NCBI GenBank assembly: GCA_947167045.1
Contig: CAMVGO010000001.1
Span: 81,486 to 145,485, forward strand
Direction of reading: 5' to 3'
Length of the DNA: 64,000 nucleotides
Origin: an uncultured Clostridia bacterium
Lineage (GTDB): Bacteria > Bacillota > Clostridia > Saccharofermentanales > Saccharofermentanaceae
Of this stretch, positions 7,982-19,000 are shown piece after piece (position 1 is the first letter of the stretch; the number at the start of each line of letters is the position of its first letter). A program made the position numbers and the translations under genes. The notes beneath the pieces are model-generated. The model did not search any database and had not been told where the DNA came from. It saw only the letters and a list, made by a program, of their open reading frames with translations.

Positions 7982-8353
7982 TTGAGAAGACTAGTATTCG
8001 GCATCTTATCCGCCCTCCTTTTGGGGATAGAGATACTCATAGGCCTGTTCGCACACGGATGGGTAAGGGCTTATCTAGGCGATGTGCTCGTTGTAATACT
8101 CATCTACACGATAGTAAGGACCATATCTCCCTACAGCCCGAAGAAATGGTTTGCCCTTCCGACGGTAATACTCATCTTCTCATTCATTGTGGAGTTCCTT
8201 CAGTTATGGGGATTCTGTGACAGGTTCGGGATAACGAATCAGTTAATGAGGATAATTATAGGAACGGGGTTCTCGGTTTGGGATCTTGTCTGTTATGCGG
8301 TTGGGATAGTGCCTTGCTATGTGGGGGAGTACATCATTCAAAAGGGAAAATAA
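7982..8353 (+). CDS. DUF2809-like small membrane protein
   Basis: A 123-residue protein with about four hydrophobic segments (near residues 4-24, 32-46, 57-75 and 100-117). The motif FSFIVEFLQLWG and the helix pattern fit the DUF2809 family of uncharacterised bacterial inner-membrane proteins, which are usually about this length. It starts with TTG at 7982, 27 bases after the previous stop. Confidence 0.6.
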   Translation: MRRLVFGILSALLLGIEILIGLFAHGWVRAYLGDVLVVILIYTIVRTISPYSPKKWFALPTVILIFSFIVEFLQLWGFCDRFGITNQLMRIIIGTGFSVWDLVCYAVGIVPCYVGEYIIQKGK

Positions 8354-8388
8354 TATTTTGTATAAAACAATACTCAGGAGGTCATCAA

Positions 8389-8961
8389 ATGAAACCAAAT
8401 AAGCATGTACGCATTTTATTTATTGGCAACAGTCATACTTATATGAACGATCTCCCTGCCTTCGTTAAACTCATAGCCGAAGAAGACGGTTTTACCTGTG
8501 ATGTGACAATGCTGGCACATGGCGGCTGGTATCTTGCAGATCACGTAAAAGAACCTCAGACAAGGTTTAATGTGGTATTCGGAAACTACAATTACATTGT
8601 AGTCCAGGAACACTCTCATCCGTTTGACCGTATTGACGATTACAGATCTGCCGTAAAAACCATAGCTTCATGGGCAGAGAAAGCAAAAAGCAAACTGGTA
8701 GTCTTCGCCACATGGGCACGTAAGGATGATGAGGCATCTCAGGATTATATGAACCAGATCAACCGGGAGATCGCTCTTGATAACGATGCCATCCTTGCAC
8801 CTGTCGGCGAAGGCTGGTGGAGATATAAGAATAGCTGGCCTGATCTTGAATTATATGATGAAGACGGTGCACATGCTTCACGTGCAGGAAGCGAGTATGC
8901 CGCAAAGATAATATGGATGAACATATACGACGATATAGCAAGGAAGAAATACAATGACTAA
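8389..8961 (+). CDS. SGNH/GDSL-like hydrolase family protein
   Basis: A 190-residue protein. Block I of the SGNH fold is visible as ILFIGNSHTYMNDLP, where Ser of GNSHT would be the nucleophile. A later block holds YIVVQEHSHP and the C-terminal D-x-x-H pair falls in EDGAHASRAGS. Members are esterases or acyl-hydrolases. An open frame extends 111 bases upstream, but the ATG at 8389 has a strong CAGGAGG Shine-Dalgarno and removes the overlap with the membrane-protein gene. It overlaps the next gene by 8 bases, so the two are translationally coupled. No signal peptide, so cytoplasmic. Confidence 0.75.
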   Translation: MKPNKHVRILFIGNSHTYMNDLPAFVKLIAEEDGFTCDVTMLAHGGWYLADHVKEPQTRFNVVFGNYNYIVVQEHSHPFDRIDDYRSAVKTIASWAEKAKSKLVVFATWARKDDEASQDYMNQINREIALDNDAILAPVGEGWWRYKNSWPDLELYDEDGAHASRAGSEYAAKIIWMNIYDDIARKKYND

Positions 8962-9226
8962 GAGAAAACGAGATTGCGCTAAGTGTATAGCATACTGCAA
9001 TATGCTTTCAGGTGAAGATTACAGATGCGGACTCGGGTTTGAAGTAGTTGAGGAACTCGAAACACAAGGGAAAAAGATGGGCATAGCGGTTCATCCTCTA
9101 GACGACGGATGCAAAGATATAGAATTGCCTTCTACCAAGGAGGAATTTGTAAATACTGCCACCAAGCTGGGGATCAAATGGGATATCGATGACGTTTTGG
9201 ATTCTGATGATCTCGAGAACTGGTAA
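8954..9226 (+). CDS. Hypothetical small cysteine-rich protein
   Basis: A 90-residue protein whose N-terminus has four cysteines (CAKC-x4-C-x9-C) and another at about residue 53, suggesting a small metal-binding or disulfide site. It overlaps the SGNH hydrolase by 8 bases and shares its operon. Acidic C-terminus. I do not recognise the family. Confidence 0.6.
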   Translation: MTKRKRDCAKCIAYCNMLSGEDYRCGLGFEVVEELETQGKKMGIAVHPLDDGCKDIELPSTKEEFVNTATKLGIKWDIDDVLDSDDLENW

Positions 9227-9259
9227 TCGTTTGCTTCAACTATACTAAATTCTACCGTT

Positions 9260-9340
9260 TCCGGCCGCTGAGAGCGCAATCCGGCCGTTGGGCAACGCAA
9301 TTCGACCGTTGACCGCTTCAAGCGCACATAATGCTATAAT
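9260..9340. repeat. Short tandem repeats followed by a -10 box, upstream of the DUF2075 gene
   Basis: Two 20-21-base units with the pattern TCCGGCCG(C/T)TG...CGCAA (9260-9279, 9280-9300) are followed by a diverged third (from 9301, TTCGACCGTTG). A TATAAT box lies at 9335-9340, and the nearest TTGACC is 20 bases before it, longer than ideal. Position and GC-rich composition, unlike the AT-rich flanks, suggest an operator or an insertion boundary. Confidence 0.4.
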
Positions 9341-9390
9341 TGGTACATTAGAAAGCATCTGTTTCTGAACCGTATTAGGAGATAACTGCT

Positions 9391-11529
9391 ATGGGAACCA
9401 ACCCACGTTGTCTATATGAAAATAGTATTACATCCTTCCTTGTAAAAGAGGATAAATCCATATTCGGTGAATTATGCGACAAGTACCATGGCGATACTCT
9501 TACAACTTCTCGTGAAGCATGGCTATCTGAAATACAGATTCTTCAAGAATCACTACTTCCGTGGCAAAATGCAGAAGGTCAGATTATTTTTGAATATGAT
9601 ATTCCTCGTCTGGGCAAAAGAATCGACGTTGTGTTACTGCTAAAAGGGATAATCTTCTGCCTTGAATTCAAAGTCGGTGAATCAAAAATACTGGAAAACG
9701 ATGTTGATCAAGTCTTAGATTATGCTCTTGATCTGAATAATTTCCACAAATTCAGTCAAGGCAGAGTCATCGTTCCTATTCTTATAGCAACTAAGTACAA
9801 TAAGACTTCAAATATAATTCAGAAGTCCGCATACGATGACAATGTTATTAACCCACTGATTACAGGTGAATTAGGCATTGCTGATTTAATAGCAAAAGTT
9901 CTTCAGGCATACCCTAATGAAGAACCTCTTGATAAGAACTGGATCATTAGTCCCTACTCACCTACCCCAACGATTATAGAAGCAGCCAGGACTTTATATG
10001 AAAGTCATTCAGTCGAAGATATTACCAGACACGAAGCAGATAAAGTAACAACGGATTCCACTATTTCTTATATTCTTGAAGTTATACATAAGAGTAAAGC
10101 AAATGAAGAAAAGAGCATTTGCTTCGTTACCGGTGTCCCCGGTGCTGGAAAGACCTTAGTTGGTCTGGACGTTGCAGTAAAACAAACATATCAGGGTTCA
10201 GATAAACCCAACGAAGATGAAGGAGCCGTATATCTATCTGGTAATGGCCCTCTTGTTGCTGTGCTTAATGAAGCCTTAGCTAGAGATAACTATAAGAAAT
10301 GCAACAACAGAGGCGAGAAAAAGAAACTATCAGATTCGAAGCGCGAGGTTGGCAAGTTCATCCAGATCATCCACCGTTATCGTGACAATATGCTTGCCAA
10401 GATCAAGATTCCTGTTGAGAATGGAATTCTTGAAATTGACCCGGAAAAAGCCATAAAGCAGAAAGAAGCCGGATACGGTGAAGTTGAGCACGTCGCAATC
10501 TTTGATGAAGCTCAACGTTCCTGGACACATAAGAGACTGGCTGATTACCTCAAACGAGGCGGTACATACGGTAACAAGCTTAAAGTTCCTAATTTCCCTA
10601 TGTCAGAAGCAGCTTTCCTAATATGGTCACTCGATCAGCGCGAAGACTGGGCAACAATAGTTTGTCTTGTCGGTGGTGGCCAAGAAATTAATACTGGCGA
10701 AGCCGGAATAGCCGAATGGATCAAAGCCTTAAATGAATCATTTACTCATTGGAAAGTGTATATATCACCTCAATTAACTGAAGCTGAATATGCTGAAGGT
10801 CAAGTAAATGAACTTCTTAAAGACAACAAGAATGTTACATATTCAAAAAGCTTGCATCTCGGAGTATCCTTGCGTTCCTATAGAGCTGAAAAACTCTCAG
10901 CGTTTGTCCATGCGCTGTTAGCTGTAGATAGCAATGCTGCCTCTATCTACGCTGATATCAAGGATAAATATCCAATTGTTCTTACCAGAGATATGGCAAA
11001 AGCTAAGGCTTGGTTACATTCAAGAGTCAGAGGAACAGAAAGAACCGGAGTTCTAATTACGAAGGAATCTGCCAGATATAAACCATTGGGTGTCCATGTC
11101 TTACAAAATGACAACGATTATGCTGTTCACTGGTTCCTTGAAGATAAGGCTGATACCAGGGCCTCCAATTATCTCGAGGATGCTGCAACAGAAATTCAAG
11201 TTCAAGGGTTGGAATTGGATTACACATGTCTCTTATGGGATGCTGATATGCGTTTTGAAGATGGAAAGTGGAAGTTTTATCGTTTCAATGGCAGTACAAC
11301 CTGGAACGAATTAACACCCATTACTGAAAATAAACAAGAGCAAATGAAATATATGTTGAATGCTTATAGAGTTCTGCTCACTCGAGCAAGAGCTGGAATG
11401 GTTATCTGTGTCCCAGAAGGCAACAAAAACAAGACTACCAACGGTTTCTGGGAAGACAGCACAAGACTTCCTGAATACTATGACGGAACGTATAAATATT
11501 TAAAAAGCCTAGGTTTGGACGAAATATAA
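9391..11529 (+). CDS. DUF2075-family nuclease-helicase-like protein
   Basis: A 712-residue protein. The N-terminal part (about 60-110) has a PD-(D/E)XK-like pattern: RIDVVLLL followed by FCLEFKVG. From about residue 230 comes a P-loop NTPase of the DUF2075 superfamily-1-helicase type: Walker A GVPGAGKT at about 248-255, Walker B AIFDEAQ at about 369-375, and a C-terminal helicase motif with VLLTRARAGMVICVP. Such proteins recur in defence islands, often with a second nuclease. Here an HNH nuclease follows after 11 bases, then a DEDD exonuclease, so this looks like the motor of a nuclease cassette. Ribosome site TAGGAGATAA. Confidence 0.78.
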   Translation: MGTNPRCLYENSITSFLVKEDKSIFGELCDKYHGDTLTTSREAWLSEIQILQESLLPWQNAEGQIIFEYDIPRLGKRIDVVLLLKGIIFCLEFKVGESKILENDVDQVLDYALDLNNFHKFSQGRVIVPILIATKYNKTSNIIQKSAYDDNVINPLITGELGIADLIAKVLQAYPNEEPLDKNWIISPYSPTPTIIEAARTLYESHSVEDITRHEADKVTTDSTISYILEVIHKSKANEEKSICFVTGVPGAGKTLVGLDVAVKQTYQGSDKPNEDEGAVYLSGNGPLVAVLNEALARDNYKKCNNRGEKKKLSDSKREVGKFIQIIHRYRDNMLAKIKIPVENGILEIDPEKAIKQKEAGYGEVEHVAIFDEAQRSWTHKRLADYLKRGGTYGNKLKVPNFPMSEAAFLIWSLDQREDWATIVCLVGGGQEINTGEAGIAEWIKALNESFTHWKVYISPQLTEAEYAEGQVNELLKDNKNVTYSKSLHLGVSLRSYRAEKLSAFVHALLAVDSNAASIYADIKDKYPIVLTRDMAKAKAWLHSRVRGTERTGVLITKESARYKPLGVHVLQNDNDYAVHWFLEDKADTRASNYLEDAATEIQVQGLELDYTCLLWDADMRFEDGKWKFYRFNGSTTWNELTPITENKQEQMKYMLNAYRVLLTRARAGMVICVPEGNKNKTTNGFWEDSTRLPEYYDGTYKYLKSLGLDEI

Positions 11530-11540
11530 AGGACACCAAT

Positions 11541-12692
11541 ATGGACAAGTCAGACCTTCTTTTATCGATTGACGGCAAGTATTATAACGTTCTCGAAATT
11601 GAGAGCTTCTCAAGGATGATGGACTCACCATCTTTCTGTTATAAATTCTACTGGCTAGATGCAATCATTAATTTGGTTACTGAAAACAGCGAGGAAACCA
11701 CATTCAACGATATTATCAATGAAATGATCGCCTCTGCCTGGTATTCAGTCATTGAATTTCATATCCATTTGAGCGGTGTTATCTATAAGGACAAAGATAA
11801 CCTAGAAAAAGCAGTAAACAAATTACATGCACTATCAGATCTGAAGAGCAATGCATCAAAAACCGAGATTAAAAATGCAATTAAGGTTTTTGATCCTCAA
11901 ATTGTCAAAGAAAAGAATGATCTGACTAAAAATGTTCCGTATAAAGCTTTATCTGGCTTCTTCATCAATCATGACTTGGGACCACTAGATGGTTCTGTCA
12001 GCAGGATGGTAACAGAAATTATTCATTTTAACCAGAACACTAAACTCCCCTATACTCTTGGCAATAGTTCAGGACTAAAGCGAGAGGTTTACTTCGATGC
12101 CGATTGGATCCAAATGATCAAGGATAATGCAGTAGCAATTAAAGGATGGATCCAATTCGAGAAGCTAAAATGGCTTCAGAAGAATAATCCGGAAGTGCCT
12201 GGACTTGTTTATAAGCTTGCTCCTCTGGATGAACGGAAACGTAAGCTGACACATGTAAGAAACCTTTGGGAAGGCATCTTTACATATACGAACGTAAATG
12301 ATGTCTTCACTGGAAATCCTATTGCTCTTCAGGAATATGACATAGATCACTTTGTTCCCTTCTCCTTTGTTATGAATGATGAACTTTGGAATCTTATGCC
12401 GATGGATTCATCTCTTAATTCATCAAAGAACAATAACCTTCCATCATGGGAGAAGTTCTTTAAAGATTTTGCGCACAACCAGTTTGTTATGTATGGTTTC
12501 ATACATCAGAAAGAAGATATTCATGCTTTATTTGAGAAGTGTTTCAAAGACAACCTTTGCTCAGTTTGGGCTATCCAAGAACTATATCGTGCTGGCAACT
12601 GTCAGGAAGAGTTTTGCAATATCCTGTCAAAGAATATGAGACCGGTTTATGACTCAGCCAAAAGACAAGGATATAGCATTTGGAACTTCTAG
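11541..12692 (+). CDS. HNH endonuclease domain protein
   Basis: A 383-residue protein. The HNH core lies at about 266-301: YDIDHFVPFSF (His270 the likely general base), then LWNLMPMDSSLNSSKNNNLP, which supplies the two Asn-containing steps. The N-terminal about 250 residues are unrecognised and may bind a partner or nucleic acid. It begins 11 bases after the DUF2075 gene and runs past the earliest possible start of the exonuclease gene, so the three are probably one transcript. Pairing of an HNH nuclease with a P-loop ATPase recalls Septu-like logic, but the ATPase family is different here. Confidence 0.75.
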   Translation: MDKSDLLLSIDGKYYNVLEIESFSRMMDSPSFCYKFYWLDAIINLVTENSEETTFNDIINEMIASAWYSVIEFHIHLSGVIYKDKDNLEKAVNKLHALSDLKSNASKTEIKNAIKVFDPQIVKEKNDLTKNVPYKALSGFFINHDLGPLDGSVSRMVTEIIHFNQNTKLPYTLGNSSGLKREVYFDADWIQMIKDNAVAIKGWIQFEKLKWLQKNNPEVPGLVYKLAPLDERKRKLTHVRNLWEGIFTYTNVNDVFTGNPIALQEYDIDHFVPFSFVMNDELWNLMPMDSSLNSSKNNNLPSWEKFFKDFAHNQFVMYGFIHQKEDIHALFEKCFKDNLCSVWAIQELYRAGNCQEEFCNILSKNMRPVYDSAKRQGYSIWNF

Positions 12693-12702
12693 AAACACAA
12701 AT

Positions 12703-13377
12703 ATGATCATTAACATTTATTGCCCAAACTACGTCCTCTTCGACCTCGAGACAACCGGTTTGTCTTCTGAAAAAGATGCCATAATAGAGATATCCGCCTT
12801 GAAGGTATCTGAAAGCAAGGTAATAGAAGAGTTCTCTACCCTAGTCAATCCTAGAATGCATATACCCTATATGGCCAGCAGTATCAACGGGATAACTGAT
12901 GATATGGTTCAGGATGCTCCGGACACAAAACACGCCCTAATCGACTTCATTACCTTTATAGGAAACAGTATCCTAGTCGGACACAATCTCAGGAACTTCG
13001 ATCTGAAGTTCATTCAAAGGGATTGTATGGACTTATTTGGCAAAACACTATCCAATGATTATGTAGATACTCTTATCCTCTCCAGAAGGTATCTGCCTGA
13101 TCTCAGCAGTCATTCCCTGGAAGCATTGGCTTACCATTATGGAATATCCTACGAAGGAGCACACCGTGCCCTTGCAGACTGTCACATCACTAAACAGGTC
13201 TACGATAATCTAGCCAAGGAAATGGAGAATCCGTCAGAAGCCGCCAAGAATGTTAAGGTGTGTCCCCGCTGCGGCAATGTACTGAAAAGACGTAACGGTA
13301 AATTTGGTGAGTTCTGGGGATGCGCAAGTTATCCAGACTGCAAATACACACGTGACGTTAATGCAAATGAACAGTGA
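12703..13377 (+). CDS. DnaQ-like DEDD 3'-5' exonuclease with C-terminal zinc ribbon
   Basis: A protein of about 224 residues. Exo I is YVLFDLETTGL near the N-terminus, Exo II includes LVGHNLRNFDLKFI, and Exo III has AHRALADCHITKQVY, the DEDDh arrangement. The last about 35 residues form a topoisomerase-type C4 zinc ribbon (CPRCG...GCASYPDC). An open frame starts at 12649 inside the HNH gene; I chose the ATG at 12703 because it falls just before the Exo I strand, but neither start has a clear Shine-Dalgarno. Third gene of the nuclease cassette; likely degrades single-stranded ends. Confidence 0.8.
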   Translation: MIINIYCPNYVLFDLETTGLSSEKDAIIEISALKVSESKVIEEFSTLVNPRMHIPYMASSINGITDDMVQDAPDTKHALIDFITFIGNSILVGHNLRNFDLKFIQRDCMDLFGKTLSNDYVDTLILSRRYLPDLSSHSLEALAYHYGISYEGAHRALADCHITKQVYDNLAKEMENPSEAAKNVKVCPRCGNVLKRRNGKFGEFWGCASYPDCKYTRDVNANEQ

Positions 13378-13490
13378 CAGATTGTCCTCTTATTGCAGTA
13401 ATCATTTGAGCGGATTAAGTGTAAAATAAACCTGATAATCAACATTCATACTGCTTTCTTTTTAGACCATAAGATATCGGAGTACCGCTT

Positions 13491-16091
13491 ATGAGAGAAC
13501 GAATCTTACTTGTTCCCGGACTTAACGGAAATGAGCTTATCAAGAATCTTGCCCTATATAACGTAAAGTGTTTTAACCTGAGGATCGTAACCGGAAGCGA
13601 GCTTGCACGTATGGCGCTGACCCGTTCAGGCATAGCAGTTAAAGAAGAATTCATTGATAACACCGAAGAGATCACAATATTATCCAAAGCAATCAAAGGA
13701 ATAAAGTACTTTGATAAACCGACATACACCGATCTTTCCAATATCACTTCTGCCATAAGGCGGATGAGGAGTCTTGTTACAGATCCTGACGAATCAAAGG
13801 TGATCGAAGATACTTTATCCGGAGGCATCTTCAAAACAAAGAACGATGCCCTTATCAAAGCATATAAGGAATACATGCGTATCCTGAAGGACAAGTCTTG
13901 CATAGATTCCGTATCACTTATAAGGAAAGCAATTGCCGAATGCACTGCATTCGATGCAGACTTTGAGATCCTGAAGGAATACCCGCTTAATCCCATTGAA
14001 AGCGCTCTGATACAACAGGTATCTGATGGCAAAGTAAAAACTATAAGTATTAATGATCTATATGAAGCCTCAGATAAGCCTATAAAGATATCATGCTATA
14101 AGAATTGTTATGGGGCTTCCAACGAAGTAGAGACGATAATAACGGACATCTATTCAGGCAAGAATACTGATGACTGTACAGTTGTGGTAACAGATCCGGA
14201 TACTTATGGTCAGTTATTCCTTGATTATGCACTGATGTACGATATTCCCGTAACATTCGGATGCGGGATCCCGATAATGAATTCAAATCCGGCAAAACTT
14301 TTGGTTCTGTACTATAACTGGATGACAACCGGTTTCTTCGGTTCTTCTTCAATTAAAGCAATGTTAACCAGCGATGCTTTTGACAGGGGCAATCTGCCAT
14401 TATCCGATGAAGAATTCAGCTGGAACGTGTTCTATGAGCTTCTCGGTCAGATAAGATACACCAACGATATCAATGTCAATCTGTCCCGTTACGACAAGTT
14501 CAAAAAGGCTCTGATGGAAGACGGTGCACTTATCGACGAAGATGATACTGAGGCGCTAGAGGCTTTCCATGAAAAGGAACTCTGTCTTGAATCTCTCAGG
14601 AGAATGGCTTATGAGCTATCTTTGTTGCCCGAAGAATTCATAACAAAATACTCGCATCTCAGGAAGAGCAAAAACAGTAATTCAGAAGAACTGCTTTCGG
14701 CTCTGGACTCGGCTTCCGTAAAAGGCATTGCCGACCAATTGGCAATAATACGCAGAGCTGAGATAGATCAGTCTCTGGAAGACATAATCCGAAGCATTCT
14801 CAATACCGGACAACTCTCCCAACAGAGCGAACCCGGTAAGATACACATAACCACAGTCGACAAAGCAGTTTCTTCAGTCAGGAAGAATATGTATATCGCC
14901 GGAATGTCCGCAACAAGATTCCCCGGTTCACCAAAAGAGAACTATCTGCTTCTAGATGAGGAGTTAAGAGCCTTCGGCTCTCCTGCTGAACGGTTCACAT
15001 CTGCGGGACGCATAATGGCCAACAGAGACCATCTGCTCGAGCTGGTACAACTTGCATCAGGGCTCGGTTCGGACATTCAGGTATCCTATGCCGGACTTAA
15101 TGTCTCTGAACTTAAGCAGGAAAATGCTTCATCGCTTATATATGAACTCTACAAGGAAGAACACGGGAACGACATCACATACGAGCAGTTGATGAAGAGC
15201 ATCAAGACCGTTGAATACTTTGAACCCAAAGTATCGATAGGACGTTATATCGGTAAAGCATACCTGAAGAAGAATCTTATTCCGACTCATACCCACAACA
15301 ACGCACCACGTCAGGTCGCCCAGAACATCACTGAGCAGGAGTTCTCTCCGTCTGCATTAGACAAATACGTAGGCTGTCCGCGTAAGTTTATGCTCAGATA
15401 CATCATCGGTCTTCATGAACCTGAAGAAGACGATCCGTTCCTTGTTATTGCACCCAACGAGGAAGGCGTGTTGCTTCACTCGCTGATGGAACTGCTTGCC
15501 GATCCTGATACGGATAAGGATAAGTTCATGAAAGCGGCTGAAAAGTACTTTGATAGATACATAGCTGAACACACTCCTCTTATTCCCGACAATGTAAAGG
15601 ATAAGAGAACACAGTTCCTGGAAATGGCAGATCAGGCTTATGAGAGCAATCCTCACAGGGAGATCATTCTCAAGGAAGAGGATATTCATAAGACCCACGA
15701 AAGTGGAATCAGATTATACGGATATCCTGACCGCGTGGAAAAACTGGAGGACGGTTCATGCATCATTGTCGATTACAAGACGAGTCATAAGGAAAGACAT
15801 GCGGAAAATGACCCGGCATCCTGTCTTCAGGTGCTCATATACGCTTATCTGATGGAACAAAGCGGATACAAGGTGTCTCACTGTGAATACAGATATGTCC
15901 GTCTGGAAAAGACGATCAGGTGTGAATGGAACGAAGAGACCAAGAGTGAACTGGATGACATTCTTACAGATTTTAAAGAACATATGGAAAACGGATACTT
16001 CCCTACATTCAGCAATTTCATTCCAAATGTAAAAGATTTCAATCCGTGTGAACACTGTAAGTATGGTCTCGTGTGCGGTAAGGGGGTATAA
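13491..16091 (+). CDS. AddB-like ATP-dependent nuclease subunit
   Basis: An 866-residue protein, shorter than typical AddB (about 1,150). The C-terminus holds a RecB-type PD-(D/E)XK nuclease (YGYPDRVEKLEDG at about 745-757, IVDYKTSHK at about 759-767) and the four-cysteine iron-sulfur staple of AddB: one Cys at about 629 (CPRKF) and three in CEHCKYGLVC at about 852-861. No clear Walker A is seen at the N-terminus, so helicase activity is doubtful. The stop is 2 bases before the AddA-like gene, indicating one operon and probably one complex that processes double-strand ends. Confidence 0.75.
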   Translation: MRERILLVPGLNGNELIKNLALYNVKCFNLRIVTGSELARMALTRSGIAVKEEFIDNTEEITILSKAIKGIKYFDKPTYTDLSNITSAIRRMRSLVTDPDESKVIEDTLSGGIFKTKNDALIKAYKEYMRILKDKSCIDSVSLIRKAIAECTAFDADFEILKEYPLNPIESALIQQVSDGKVKTISINDLYEASDKPIKISCYKNCYGASNEVETIITDIYSGKNTDDCTVVVTDPDTYGQLFLDYALMYDIPVTFGCGIPIMNSNPAKLLVLYYNWMTTGFFGSSSIKAMLTSDAFDRGNLPLSDEEFSWNVFYELLGQIRYTNDINVNLSRYDKFKKALMEDGALIDEDDTEALEAFHEKELCLESLRRMAYELSLLPEEFITKYSHLRKSKNSNSEELLSALDSASVKGIADQLAIIRRAEIDQSLEDIIRSILNTGQLSQQSEPGKIHITTVDKAVSSVRKNMYIAGMSATRFPGSPKENYLLLDEELRAFGSPAERFTSAGRIMANRDHLLELVQLASGLGSDIQVSYAGLNVSELKQENASSLIYELYKEEHGNDITYEQLMKSIKTVEYFEPKVSIGRYIGKAYLKKNLIPTHTHNNAPRQVAQNITEQEFSPSALDKYVGCPRKFMLRYIIGLHEPEEDDPFLVIAPNEEGVLLHSLMELLADPDTDKDKFMKAAEKYFDRYIAEHTPLIPDNVKDKRTQFLEMADQAYESNPHREIILKEEDIHKTHESGIRLYGYPDRVEKLEDGSCIIVDYKTSHKERHAENDPASCLQVLIYAYLMEQSGYKVSHCEYRYVRLEKTIRCEWNEETKSELDDILTDFKEHMENGYFPTFSNFIPNVKDFNPCEHCKYGLVCGKGV

Positions 16092-16093
16092 AG

Positions 16094-19000
16094 ATGACTA
16101 GCCTTGAAACAGATTCTTTATCCAGAAAACGAATAGTTAATGATATAGATACCAACTTCCTCGTTGAGGCTGGTGCCGGTTCGGGAAAGACCACCATGCT
16201 CGTCAGCAGGATGGTAGCCATGGTCGAGGGCGGTGTCGACATAAGTAAGATATGTGCCATCACATTTACTAAAGCCGCTGCAAATGAGTTCTATGAAAGA
16301 TTCCAGGCATTGCTGATCAAGCGCAGTAATCCCGAGGAGAAGTGGGATGACAAAGGACTGCCGGGACAACTGCCAAAACCTACTCCGACAACACAAAAGA
16401 GATGCGAAGAGGCACTTAAGAATATCGACCTCTGCTTCATGGGGACGATCGATTCGTTCTGCAACATGATCCTCTCAGAGCACCCTTCTGAAGCCGGCAT
16501 TCCTTCTGATGCCGTCCTTATCACCGATGCTGATGCCAAGGAACTATACCGCCAATACTATGTAAAGATCTGTGAGGGTGAATATGGAGAAGACAAAGCA
16601 TCAATGGCCCGCACGTTCAGGCTGTTGTACGATGACAGCGAAGATGTATTCTCCGAATTCATGCCTTTCTTCATGGACAACCGCAATGTCCACTTCAATT
16701 ATCACGAAGAAACAGAATTTAATATCGATGAAAGATATAAAGATATCCGAGATGATCTTATCTTCCTTGCAGCATTCCTTTGTGATCACGAAGAACTGAA
16801 ATACGAAGGCAATCAGGAAAGCCGCGATGCTTGGGAAAGGATCGAGAAGACGAGAAGACGCCTGTCGAGGCAATGGAGCACAAATTACACAAACATACTC
16901 TATGCCCTAAAAAGTCTGGCTGATATCTGCGTCGTCAGTGGTTCTGCTGATGAGTATCCGATGATCATCAGCGAGTGGTTTGAAGAACGTCAGGGATTCC
17001 TGAAGATCAAGGAAGATGTAATACGCCTCCGAGAGGAATTGGACAGACTGAAATACAACATAACGCTTTCTTTCTTTGTAAACTGCATCTCCATATTCGA
17101 ACAGGCCTTACGTGAAAGAGGCCGTCTGACATTCTTCGATTATCTGTTCTATCTTAAGGAGATGCTGCGTAAGGATGCAGGAAACGGCGGAAAACTGATC
17201 TCTTATATCTATAAGAGATACAGCCATTTCCTGATAGACGAATTCCAGGACACGAATCCGATGCAGGCTGAGATATTCTTCTATCTCACGTCTGAAAACC
17301 CTGTTCAGAGATGGGATCAGTGCATTCCCAGACCGGGCTCCCTGTTTATTGTCGGTGATCCAAAGCAGTCCATATACAGGTTCAGAGGAGCTGATGTCAG
17401 GTCATTTCTCTTTGTTAAAAGTCTCTTCGTCCAGCCTGTCGGTGAAGTGTTACAACTCAGCAGAAACTTCAGATCGACACAGTTCCTGATCGGTCACTTC
17501 AACAATATCTTTACTGCTATGCTTCCTGAAGCAACACAAGATCAAAGCCAATTCGAAGAGATTCCGCCTCGTGAAGAATCCAAAGATGAATTCGAGGGCA
17601 TATTTACCTACAACGCTTATATTGGCAAAGCCGCCGAGGAACATTCAGACAAGACTGATCCGCTGATGGTGCTTAAGATAATCAAGGAGCTTACAAACCG
17701 CGAAGAATATAAGATACGGGATAAGAAAACAGGCGAACTCCGCCCTATCAGATACAGCGACTTCATGGTCATTACATCAAGCAAGAGAGCGTTGTCTCCA
17801 ATAATGGATGAATTAAGAGCTAATGAGATACCTACAAGAGTCGAAGGCAAGATCCCGTTTGAGAAAAACATGGCTTTGCTGGAGACATATACGTTGTATT
17901 CAGCAATCACGGATTCAAACGATCAGATAGCTCTATACGGAGCACTGACAGGCAAAATAATCGGTATAACAGTCGCTGACATAATTGATTACATAAACAA
18001 CGGCGGGAAACTGTCATTATATGGCGATGAATTTGACCGTTCAGAATGCGAAGATGAGAATGCCATAAAAGTAACTAATGCCATGAATAAACTCAGAAAA
18101 TGGCATGAGCGATCCCGCACCATGTCCCCCGCCGCTTTATTTACAGGAATAATCGAAGAGTTCGAGATTTATAATTATGTATCGACTGAAAACCTGGAGA
18201 TAATGTATTACACGGTCGAACTTCTCCGCAACACTGAAAAAGCAGGCCTTATCAGAAACCACCGTGATTGCGTTGGTTTCATCGTAGAACTGCTTTCAGG
18301 TAAATCGGAACAGGAAAGGTGTCTCTCTTTGAGCAGCGACATCGACTGTGTTCATATGGCGAATCTGCACAAGGTAAAGGGTTTGGAAGCTCCGATCGTC
18401 ATACTTACGGCATATTCGACATGGACGCCGCCAGTAAACCACAGGATAGAGCACAACATAGACGGCACGGAAGGTTACATCATCCGGGAAAAACCTCAGG
18501 ATGCTGATTTCAATGCTCCTCCGAGTTTCCAAACGGATGTGTTCAGAGATAAGGAGCGTGAAGAAGGAATATCCCGGGCAGCTGAAACTCAAAGACTCCT
18601 TTATGTCGGTGCTACAAGAGCACGTAACGTACTGATAATATGCAACAGATATGCATACAAAGGAAAAAGACTGCAGATAGATTCCAGATGGTCACCTTTG
18701 GTCGAGTTCGGAATTCCGGACCTGTTCCGCTCGATCACGCCCAAAGAACCGGAACAATTCCCTCCACTAAAAGTTAAAGATCCGACAAGACTATATGAGG
18801 CCTGCAAAGAACGCAATGTCATCAACACCAGAGATGACGAATCACAGCGTGATAACGAGACAGAATCTTATGCGGTTATCAATCCGAGCAAATTAGGGAT
18901 TAAATCCCATTCTTCAGGAAATAAAGTGGATAAATCCAAGAAGTTAATAGAACCCACATTACTTGGTACTGCAGTCCACAGACTGTTGGAGATATTGGTC

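Noticed and set aside
8278..8388. N-terminal extension of the SGNH hydrolase
   Set aside because: Overlaps the membrane-protein gene and lies before a strong CAGGAGG site and a family-like start.
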